64,000 bases of DNA from Terriglobus sp. RCC_193 (GTDB lineage Bacteria > Acidobacteriota > Terriglobia > Terriglobales > Acidobacteriaceae): the NCBI RefSeq assembly GCF_041355105.1, contig NZ_JBFUPK010000001.1, positions 434,001 to 498,000 on the forward strand, in the 5' to 3' direction. The position numbers and the translations under genes were made by a program. The notes beneath the pieces were generated by a model. It made no database searches and was not told the DNA's origin. It worked only from the letters and a program-made list of their open reading frames with translations. Position 1 is the stretch's first letter, and each line of letters opens with the position of its first letter. Of the stretch, positions 54,789 through 61,596 are shown piece by piece.

Positions 54789-55109
54789 CTACGAGTGAAC
54801 GCGACTTCGTAGGTCAAGATCATCCAACACGGAAGGTTTCCTGCGGAAAACGGAATAGGTGTTCTGAAGCCATACCTCAATGAGGGATATGAGCCATGCA
54901 AGCTGGACAATGACCGATATAGCTACCGAGAGAGTTCCTGGTGTCCTAAGAGAAAACACTGCCCAATACATTGACAGTGCTGCAACCCCTAGTAACGTAA
55001 CGAAGATTGACGGTAGATAGAGGAATAAGATCAAAGACCGACCAGAGAGTCGCGGACTGATATGTAGATTGCGCTCGGAAAGCGGATGAAGCACTTTAGT
55101 GGCAGACAT
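54789..55109 (-). CDS. Small two-helix membrane protein
   Basis: A 106-residue protein from MSATKVLHPLSERN with two hydrophobic segments (SLILFLYLPSIFVTLLGVAA and LSVAISVIVQLAWLISLIEV) and a basic, soluble tail. No family was recognised. AGGAG lies 7 nt before the ATG, which supports translation. It stands alone between the sigma-54 activator gene, 125 nt downstream on the same strand, and the divergent CadC-like gene. The layout of a cytoplasmic tail next to two helices recalls small regulators or holin-like proteins, without further support. Confidence 0.5.
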   Translation of the reverse strand: MSATKVLHPLSERNLHISPRLSGRSLILFLYLPSIFVTLLGVAALSMYWAVFSLRTPGTLSVAISVIVQLAWLISLIEVWLQNTYSVFRRKPSVLDDLDLRSRVHS

Positions 55110-55288
55110 AGGAAAACTCCTAAGAGTTAAAAGAAGGGCAGAGCCCTCGCAGCAAAAATTCTTACCGTTGTACTGAATCAACTTCATAGTGCGGGAACTT
55201 CATTAAGCTAATTATTCAGCGGGATGAAGTCCTCAAATGCACGATTGATGTGGATCAAATAACAACGGTTTTTCCCAAGGTCCCTGAT

Positions 55289-57397
55289 ATGAAGCAGATA
55301 GTGCATTTCGGTGAATACACGTTTGAGACTACCCAAATGGTTGTCATGCGCGGGATTGAGATAATTGATATGCCGCAACGGCAGCGAGAGGCACTCGCAT
55401 TGCTGTTAAAGGCCCAGGGAAAGGTGGTATGCCGAGAAGCATTTCTCGATACCGTCTGGAAGGGGGTTATCGTTGAGGAGCATAACCTCACCCAAACGAT
55501 TTTCATGTTGCGAAAAGCTCTTGGTAAGTTGCCGAATGGGCGGGAATATATCGAGACGATCCCCAAGAAGGGTTATCGCATGTCCGTAGGGGCCCTAAAC
55601 CAGGGTAATCTGCGATTCCCTCCGGATTCCGAATGCAGTGATGCTCTTGAACGATTAAGACAGGATCTTGGAGTTAAGGTTCCGAACCAAATGGGGCATC
55701 AGGTAGTGATCGTGAAATCGTCGCTCTTGATTGGTCTAATCGCTCTCTTTGTCTTCGTTGTTGTACCCATTGTTGGGAGTGTTTACAAACAGAGAGAAGA
55801 TCTGAGCGCAGTGACAAAGCTTACTCGGGATGGCTTTACCAAGATAAGCAGAGCTCCTTTGATCCTTCACCAGGGAACACTGCTCTTTACGGAACTCCGT
55901 GGCAAGAAATCCTATCTAGCCTCCGTCCCTGTTGATGGCGGAACCACAACAGCTACTGCGTTGGGTACGGCAATCACATATGTCTCGGGGATCCACTTCG
56001 AACGCCCCGAAGTGTTGGTTTCCAGAGATGACCGCGATGCGCCTATCAGCGCAGCGACGTTGCAGGGAGATCCATCGCAATCCGTAACAGAATTATTTGG
56101 CCGATCGGCTACGTGGTCACCAGATGGTACGAAAATTGTGTATGTTTCCCAGCAGCATGTCATGCTTGCAGATAGTGTTGGGCAGAATGCGTCGGTACTG
56201 GCCGCCACCGCAGGTACTCCCTTCTGGCCATCCTGGTCCCCTGATGGGAAATCAGTCCGATTCTCTGTGCATGAAGCCGATGATCAAGAAAGTCTGTATG
56301 AGGTCAATCTTGCAGACAGGAACGTGACTCCGGTTCTGAAAGGGGATATCCACGAGCATCATGCTTGTTGTGGCTCGTGGAGTGCTAATGGAAAATATTT
56401 TGTCTATGTCGTAGATAGTTCGAGTTCGTCTTCTATCTGGGCTCGCCGGGAGAAGCTATTTCGCTGGAAAATTATGGGTGATCCTTGGGAGATCGCCTCG
56501 GGGCCTGTCGATTTCTGGAGATCACCGACGCTCAGCCCTGATTTGCACCATCTTTATGCGATGGGTGAACAGAGCCGTCTTTACTTGACGATGCTAAGCC
56601 GCGACTTCGAACCATTCCTTCGGGGTGTCTCAGTGTCGTCGATGAGCGTGTCGCACGACGGAGAATGGGTTGCTTATACGTTGCATCCTGAAGGTACGCT
56701 CTGGAAGAGCCGGCTTGATGGAAGTGAACGTGTTCAGCTTTCGACACCGGGCGAATTTGCAAAGTCTCCACAGTGGTCGCCGGATGATCATAGTTTGATC
56801 TATGTGCGAGAGCGAAATGGCGGAAACACAATTGTGCGCGTGAATGCAGTAGATGGTGGTTCACGAGAAGTGGTCGCCGGAATACGTGACGTTCGACAGA
56901 TTGCGTATGCACCGATAGGCGAGAAGATAGCTTTTGAGTCTGGGGCAGGAGCAAACCACCTCGAACGTGCAATTTTCATTATGGAACTTGGTGATCATGG
57001 CATCGAAGTGCTACCAGGGTCTGCGAGATTGTCGTCGGTAAAATGGTCACCGGACGCGCATTATCTGTCCGCTGTAACGAATGATCAATCCAAGCTTAAG
57101 TTGTTTGATGTAACTACTCAGACCTGGCATGACATTTCTTTATCTGGTGCGATCGGTGCGCAGGCGTGGGATCGGAAGAAGAACATTCTCTATTTCATTG
57201 AGGCACAAAATGGCTGCTATGTTTTGATGAAATACCTGGTTGCTAGTGGTAAGGCAGTGGAGATACGGAAGATGCCTGAACGCTACGATGAAGACTATGC
57301 ATCGAGTGTTCTCGATGTAACACCGTCTGGAGAATTGCTGTTCGGCTATTCCGTTGGAGAAAACGAACTCTATGATATTTTGATCGACCTCTCATGA
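55289..57397 (+). CDS. CadC-like winged-helix membrane regulator with TolB/WD40-type beta-propeller
   Basis: A 702-residue one-component sensor. The N-terminal OmpR/PhoB-type winged helix (about residues 1-105) includes VCREAFLDTVWKGVIVEEHN and FMLRKALGKLPNGREYIETI. A single membrane helix (SLLIGLIALFVFVVVPIVGS) follows, then a long periplasmic beta-propeller with TolB-like W-S-P-D-G repeats (ATWSPDGTKIVYVSQ, SWSPDGKSVRFSVHEA, KWSPDAHYLSAVTND). The ATG at 55289 has AAGG 8 nt upstream; an in-frame GTG at 55250 is alternative. It is convergent with the RiPP locus and divergent from the small membrane protein. Such sensors are frequent in acidobacteria; the ligand is unknown. Confidence 0.85.
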   Translation: MKQIVHFGEYTFETTQMVVMRGIEIIDMPQRQREALALLLKAQGKVVCREAFLDTVWKGVIVEEHNLTQTIFMLRKALGKLPNGREYIETIPKKGYRMSVGALNQGNLRFPPDSECSDALERLRQDLGVKVPNQMGHQVVIVKSSLLIGLIALFVFVVVPIVGSVYKQREDLSAVTKLTRDGFTKISRAPLILHQGTLLFTELRGKKSYLASVPVDGGTTTATALGTAITYVSGIHFERPEVLVSRDDRDAPISAATLQGDPSQSVTELFGRSATWSPDGTKIVYVSQQHVMLADSVGQNASVLAATAGTPFWPSWSPDGKSVRFSVHEADDQESLYEVNLADRNVTPVLKGDIHEHHACCGSWSANGKYFVYVVDSSSSSSIWARREKLFRWKIMGDPWEIASGPVDFWRSPTLSPDLHHLYAMGEQSRLYLTMLSRDFEPFLRGVSVSSMSVSHDGEWVAYTLHPEGTLWKSRLDGSERVQLSTPGEFAKSPQWSPDDHSLIYVRERNGGNTIVRVNAVDGGSREVVAGIRDVRQIAYAPIGEKIAFESGAGANHLERAIFIMELGDHGIEVLPGSARLSSVKWSPDAHYLSAVTNDQSKLKLFDVTTQTWHDISLSGAIGAQAWDRKKNILYFIEAQNGCYVLMKYLVASGKAVEIRKMPERYDEDYASSVLDVTPSGELLFGYSVGENELYDILIDLS

Positions 57398-57675
57398 TAG
57401 GAACGAACTGCAGTGAAGCATGTCCCCATGAAACGAGAGAAGTCAGATAGCATCCGTCTCGAGCCGCTACACGAAGTGGTCTGCTCATGAGCCGATGCTT
57501 CCCGTCCGTGTTGTCTCCACGAAGAAGAAAATTGTGGCTATCGATTCGAAGTTAAGCTCGTCATTTCACCGTGGTGACGAATCGGGATGTAAGACGGATG
57601 CGTTCTACATCGAAGAATGTAGAGCGCCCAAAGGCATGAGCATCTTCCGAATGGGACGGCGGATATTGGTTGTAT

Positions 57676-58581
57676 TCACTGGAAAGAGCGTGGCAGGGTC
57701 AGACCGCTGATAATTCCATTCGGGAAAGAGACGGCCTGCACCTCGATATCGCTCAGCAGGCGGTTCACAATTCGTAGCTGCTCTGGTGATGGGGGTGTCA
57801 CGATGCAGGGATCGATCGTGAGATTGCCGAATAACGCGCGCAGTCGGTCAACACCGCTCATCGGTTTGAGCTGTATGCCTGAATCGCGTGGACCGCGCTC
57901 ACCGATCACAAAGATGGCATGCAATGGGGTTTCCGGTAATGCAGGCGCGTTGCACTCCAGTACGAACTTGTTGATCCGCGAATCTTCGGGTGCACCGGGT
58001 ATGGTCCAGCGTCGATGAAGTTGATGAGGATCAAATCCTAAAGTCTGGGCTGTATGCAGCGAAATTTTCAAATGGCAAAAGCCGGTTGGCACCATCCAAT
58101 GATCGCCGTTTTGTTTCACCCGCACCAGATCGTCAGAGAGCAACGTCCATCCTGATTGCATCAGCATGGCAGCAGCAGTGGATTTGCCTGCTTCTTTTGC
58201 TCCAAGCAGAAGAACCGCCCGACCATTGCGCTCGAGTGCTGCGCCATGGAATGAAGTGATATCACGTGCGCGGAATACCGATCGCATGACCGGCTCAGCG
58301 AAGAGCGTTAACAGGTCTTGTTGTGGGAGTGTGGACCGCGAGCGCGAGAAAACACGTTGCCCGTCAGGCGAAATACTGAACTCGCAAATGACTTTGTCAG
58401 GAAATCCGTAGATGTGATGGGCCCAAAGGCAGCCATCGCGTTGGGTGGTGAAATGCGAGGGCCGATCATCATGAGCGATGTCCTCGACGGTCTCGTGCTT
58501 CCAGATAAGATCACCTTCCTCAAAAGGAGAAGGCGATATACAAATCTTTAGACCGTAGAGATTTGGAATGGCTTGATTCAA
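57676..58581 (-). CDS. HprK-like kinase of a lasso-peptide locus
   Basis: A 301-residue protein with an HPr-kinase-like P-loop domain: LLLGAKEAGKSTAAAMLMQS (Walker A, G127-S134) and LLSDDLVRVK with the acidic pair of HprK. Housekeeping HprK with its N-terminal HPr-binding domain is not indicated; relatives in lasso clusters (paeninodin type) phosphorylate the C-terminal Ser of the precursor, and the precursor here ends in Ser. The start is TTG at 58581 with no close Shine-Dalgarno; an inverted repeat CAATCGCT/AGCGATTG (58579-58586, 58612-58619) spans it and could damp its expression relative to the precursor. An AAGGA lies in the loop, 20 nt before the TTG. Last gene of the RiPP operon. Confidence 0.78.
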   Translation of the reverse strand: MNQAIPNLYGLKICISPSPFEEGDLIWKHETVEDIAHDDRPSHFTTQRDGCLWAHHIYGFPDKVICEFSISPDGQRVFSRSRSTLPQQDLLTLFAEPVMRSVFRARDITSFHGAALERNGRAVLLLGAKEAGKSTAAAMLMQSGWTLLSDDLVRVKQNGDHWMVPTGFCHLKISLHTAQTLGFDPHQLHRRWTIPGAPEDSRINKFVLECNAPALPETPLHAIFVIGERGPRDSGIQLKPMSGVDRLRALFGNLTIDPCIVTPPSPEQLRIVNRLLSDIEVQAVSFPNGIISGLTLPRSFQ

Positions 58582-58667
58582 TCGCTAAAGCGCTCTGATT
58601 TCCTTAGAAAAAGCGATTGCCGCTCACTAGAGCAGCAACCTGGAAGTATTAAGATCGGAAATCCCGA

Positions 58668-58796
58668 TTAAGAGGTATAAGAACTTCCGCTGGTATCAAT
58701 CGTGTTGGTTGAGGAGTTGACTGTCTTGGTGATCTGTTGCGCATCACCATAATCGGAGATTGCTGCGGGGATGTATGGTTTTTTACGGATATTCAA
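58668..58796 (-). CDS. Lasso peptide precursor
   Basis: A 42-residue peptide encoded in the gap between the cyclase and HprK-like genes. From the TTG at 58796 it begins MNIRKKPYIPAAISDYGDAQ, continues QITKTVNSSTNTID and ends TSGSSYTS. The leader has the features of lasso precursors: K-K-P-Y-x-P (the Y-x-x-P type motif read by the RRE), then a YGD turn, then I-T before the core. The core has an Asp able to close a macrolactam and a Ser C-terminus that the neighbouring kinase could phosphorylate. AAGAGG lies 9 nt before the TTG. No ATG or GTG exists in frame upstream before a stop. A small hairpin (58654-58668) overlaps the stop codon. Identification rests on motif and context. Confidence 0.75.
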   Translation of the reverse strand: MNIRKKPYIPAAISDYGDAQQITKTVNSSTNTIDTSGSSYTS

Positions 58797-58853
58797 TTCA
58801 GGGAACCTCTTGTAGTTACAGTGCAGTTAGTCTGGCGTGTCATGAAAAGGAAG

Positions 58854-60620
58854 TCAAGCTGATCTGGCGATCCAACGCAGTAAAAGCTCGATTCGGCCCA
58901 ATCCCAGACTCGTTTCGGCTTCTGGTGATGCAATTGATCGTCGAACAACATCCAGATTCACGATGTGCGTGATGGAGGATCCTGTTTCGTCAAGCAGCGC
59001 ACTCCGTCGCTGCTGATGATGTGGGTCAATCTGAAGAAGCACCTTAGTTGATCCAAGTGGAGTCTTCGGCCGTTGTAGAACATCATCGGGTAAAAGTGTC
59101 CGCATCGCCTCTCTAAGAATCCTCTTGTGCCATAGCAGGTCGTCTGGAAGGCATGACGAAAAACGCATCAGGCGAATGTCGAAATACGGATAGGAAACGT
59201 CGAACGAAGCTCCTGTAAGACTGGAAACGCCAAGGCCGAGCAGGTTCGTCCAGAACGGTCCACGCAGTTCGTTCACGTCTGCTGTTCGGGTTGCGAGGTA
59301 CTTGTCAAGCCGGTCTTGCAAGCCGGTGCGCTGAGCGAATGAAGGATGAATCCAAACCGGTAGCAGATGAACTCCGCGCTTTCCGAGTTTCTGCGCCAGG
59401 TAAGGCCGCCAACCAAACGCAGGAATTGTGCCGAGTGTTTTCCAATAGCGAATGCATTGCAGAGGCGTGCGCAGCAAACCCGTGGCTGCAATGCGTTGCA
59501 GATCACAACGTGTCGGGCGAAACTGCGCGTCGCCGCCCTGGCCGGAGAAAAGTGTTCCTCCCTGAGTAGCCATCTCAAGTCCTGGTAACGATGTCGCAAG
59601 AGAGGGGGGCTCGAGTGATGGTTGTGGAGGTCGGACGGCCATGTGCCGTTGGAGGCTTTCTTCAATGGCATCTTCCGATACGAACACCTGATGGCGAATA
59701 CCAAGATGCTTCGTGACCGACGCAGCGTAATGGCCCTCCCGTTCCCGAACGATTCGCGAGACATGGGTGTATGCGGTAACGCGGTCTGCGGCACTCTCTC
59801 GCCCCAGGACATGGCAGATGCATGCGGCAATGGAGGTGGAATCCATACCTCCACTCAGCATCACACCGATTGCTCCAGCAAGTGGGATACGTTCGGCGAC
59901 AACCTGCAGAAGAAGATGGCGAAGTTGTTCCGCGTAGTCTTCGATCCGTGGAAGCAGGAGCAACTCTTCCTGTGCAGGGGGTTGCCAATAAGCAGCGACC
60001 TGAATATGACCATCTTTGTAGATCAATCGCGTTGCAGGCGCCAGCCGTTGGATGCCGCGATAGTATGTCGCTCTCTCATCGATGATGAAGCCAATGGATA
60101 AGAAATCAGCAATGGAGTTCTCGTCCATCGCAATATCGCATAGCTTGCTGTCTCTTAGCACCGGAACTGAATCGCTGAGGAGAAGCCCCTGTGTTGCAGC
60201 TGAGTAGAAAAGTGGACGGATACCAAAGTGATCTGTTGCAGCAAGTGCTATGTGCTGTTCGGAATCCCAAAGTACAAACGCAAATTCACCTTGTACATGG
60301 AGCAACAAGTCTGTGCCCCAACGCCGATAGGCGAGCAGAAGCAGTGCAGCATCCGTCATGGCGGAAGAAGCATTGAGTGTGCGAACCAATTCTTCTCGCG
60401 CGGTCCAGCGGATATTCCCCACGGCGGATACACCGTTTTCGTCGGCGACGAACTCTGGCTCTCGTTCTACAGATGCCGCTGTGCGCAGTACCTGGAAATG
60501 GTTTGCCGTGTTGGAATGCAACACGCTTTTGCCAAAAGAGGCCATCGCAAGAGACAACGACCGGAGCGTCTCTTCATCCGGCTTGGCGTTATTTCTGATG
60601 AGGCTTGCAAAAGCTGACAT
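58854..60620 (-). CDS. Asparagine synthetase-like lasso peptide cyclase
   Basis: A 588-residue enzyme predicted to adenylate the core Asp side chain and close the macrolactam. The C-terminal synthetase domain has the PP-loop VMLSGGMDSTSIAACICHVL. The N-terminal glutaminase-like domain starts MSAFASLIR without the catalytic Cys at position 2, so it cannot use glutamine; this fits lasso cyclases, not true AsnB. FVLWDSEQHIALAATDHFGI, then RPLFYSAATQG, show the degenerate glutaminase fold. It starts 4 nt after the B1 stop. In the operon it follows B1 and precedes the precursor. AsnB function is disfavoured by the missing Cys and by the neighbours. Confidence 0.9.
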   Translation of the reverse strand: MSAFASLIRNNAKPDEETLRSLSLAMASFGKSVLHSNTANHFQVLRTAASVEREPEFVADENGVSAVGNIRWTAREELVRTLNASSAMTDAALLLLAYRRWGTDLLLHVQGEFAFVLWDSEQHIALAATDHFGIRPLFYSAATQGLLLSDSVPVLRDSKLCDIAMDENSIADFLSIGFIIDERATYYRGIQRLAPATRLIYKDGHIQVAAYWQPPAQEELLLLPRIEDYAEQLRHLLLQVVAERIPLAGAIGVMLSGGMDSTSIAACICHVLGRESAADRVTAYTHVSRIVREREGHYAASVTKHLGIRHQVFVSEDAIEESLQRHMAVRPPQPSLEPPSLATSLPGLEMATQGGTLFSGQGGDAQFRPTRCDLQRIAATGLLRTPLQCIRYWKTLGTIPAFGWRPYLAQKLGKRGVHLLPVWIHPSFAQRTGLQDRLDKYLATRTADVNELRGPFWTNLLGLGVSSLTGASFDVSYPYFDIRLMRFSSCLPDDLLWHKRILREAMRTLLPDDVLQRPKTPLGSTKVLLQIDPHHQQRRSALLDETGSSITHIVNLDVVRRSIASPEAETSLGLGRIELLLRWIARSA

Positions 60621-60624
60621 CGTT

Positions 60625-60897
60625 TCAACGCCGCCGGATCAGGTTGCGGCTTTCAAGTCCATTCAGCGTGTTCGCAACATCCTGACGAACCTGTTCTTCC
60701 GGTGCTTCAAACTCTTCCTGGAGTACGGCACAGATCATCTCTTCGGAGTGTGTTTTGGTCTCGATTAACTGCCACATGCGTATTGCGCTGCCGTGCAGGC
60801 CGAAGTATTTCGGATTGGCTTCTCTCATGGAAAGGAGAATGATCTCTTCTCCCACCTGTGTTGAGAGCGTGTCATCTACTGGCTCAAGAATTTTCAT
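60625..60897 (-). CDS. PqqD-like lasso B1 protein (RiPP recognition element)
   Basis: A 90-residue PqqD-fold protein: VGEEIILLSMREANPKYFGL, then GSAIRMWQLIETKTHSEEMI, and a C-terminal helix region (VRQDVANTLNGLESRNLIRR). PqqD-like RREs bind RiPP leaders; in lasso clusters this stand-alone B1 delivers the precursor to the B2 protease and cyclase. The Y-x-P leader found downstream is its likely ligand. It lies 16 nt after B2 and 4 nt before the cyclase gene. Confidence 0.88.
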   Translation of the reverse strand: MKILEPVDDTLSTQVGEEIILLSMREANPKYFGLHGSAIRMWQLIETKTHSEEMICAVLQEEFEAPEEQVRQDVANTLNGLESRNLIRRR

Positions 60898-60913
60898 AGT
60901 TTATTTCGACTCG

Positions 60914-61396
60914 TTAGGTATTCGATGGCTTAGACAACCCCAATTCCTGATAGACAGCGCTGGAGCCTCCGCCAGTGACAACGATGCTTCCGGCAGAGAG
61001 CCATGCGTGGGCTTGTAGCGGATCGCCAGGAAAAGGTGACTTGATTACCCCAAAGTGCAATGTTGTATCCACACTACGCAACCGCAACATCATTCCTGCC
61101 GCAAGGCATTGAGGTACACAGTCGCCCAGCATTGGGTAGTGGATGTTGATGAATGACATGCGGTCTCGCACCGCGTTTACGAAGGGACGGTGGCGATCAT
61201 CGATTCCGCTTGTTGCTTTAAAGCGTAATCCGAGAAACCGGGCAAGCGTGCCAAGCGGGAAGAGCAAGAGCAGACAGCGAAAAGCCAGAATTAAGAACAC
61301 TGGAAGAAGTAATGTCCATTTGTTGCAACGCAGAGGTGGATCCGCCTCAACCCGGTCCTCTGTACTGCAGTCGACGTCTGGGATAGAGCGTGTCAT
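60914..61396 (-). CDS. Lasso peptide biosynthesis B2 protein (leader protease)
   Basis: A 160-residue transglutaminase-like Cys protease that removes the leader. It has a membrane-like hydrophobic stretch at residues 27-56 (LLLPVFLILAFRCLLLLFPL). The catalytic Cys93 is in GDCVPQCLAAGMMLR and the His130 in QAHAWLSAGSIVV; both positions match B2 proteins. The ATG at 61396 overlaps the Nif11-like stop (ATGA), so the two are translationally coupled. The membrane segment suggests the locus works at the inner membrane. Confidence 0.85.
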   Translation of the reverse strand: MTRSIPDVDCSTEDRVEADPPLRCNKWTLLLPVFLILAFRCLLLLFPLGTLARFLGLRFKATSGIDDRHRPFVNAVRDRMSFINIHYPMLGDCVPQCLAAGMMLRLRSVDTTLHFGVIKSPFPGDPLQAHAWLSAGSIVVTGGGSSAVYQELGLSKPSNT

Positions 61397-61596
61397 CGTT
61401 GATCCTGATGATAATGGAGCCACCGTGCAGTCCAATCAAGACGAAATGCTTCTGCCAGTTCCTGTCGTGTAAAGTTGTAGTCACTTGCGGTAGCTGATTC
61501 TGCATCAGCCAGATCGTTACAGGGTAACGAAGCAGTGCGAAGCGATTCATCGGTTCGGCATGTTCGAATGAATTGCAAAGCGCTGGCCAGGCTCAC
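61393..61596 (-). CDS. Nif11-domain small protein
   Basis: A 67-residue protein from a GTG start, MSLASALQFIRTCRTDESLR, then NFTRQELAEAF in the second half. This follows the Nif11 pattern (M-S-x-x-x-x-x-F-x-x-x-x-x-x-D-x-x-L and a F-T-x-x-E-L near residue 42). Nif11-type leaders normally precede a Gly-Gly site and a core; none is visible, as the C-terminus is WLHYHQDQR. The GTG overlaps the stop of the upstream gene (GTGA) and its own stop overlaps the B2 start (ATGA). AGGGG lies about 8 nt before the GTG. It may be a substrate, a regulator, or a remnant. Confidence 0.65.
   Translation of the reverse strand: MSLASALQFIRTCRTDESLRTASLPCNDLADAESATASDYNFTRQELAEAFRLDWTARWLHYHQDQR

Noticed and set aside
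57495-57710. Plus-strand 71-codon frame in the gap 57398-57675
   Set aside because: It has no ribosome-binding site or recognisable motif and ends inside the HprK-like gene. The gap otherwise shows no gene or clear terminator.
57676-58581. Housekeeping HPr kinase/phosphorylase of the PTS
   Set aside because: No PTS genes are nearby, the usual N-terminal domain is not indicated, and the neighbours are lasso genes.
58854-60620. Primary-metabolism asparagine synthetase
   Set aside because: The catalytic N-terminal Cys is missing and the gene is embedded among B1, B2, precursor and HprK-like genes, so a lasso cyclase is preferred.
61347-61550. Minus-strand 67-codon frame starting MNRFALLRYPVTIW, considered as a second small peptide
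   Set aside because: It overlaps the Nif11-like frame, whose GTGA/ATGA coupling and domain pattern are much better.
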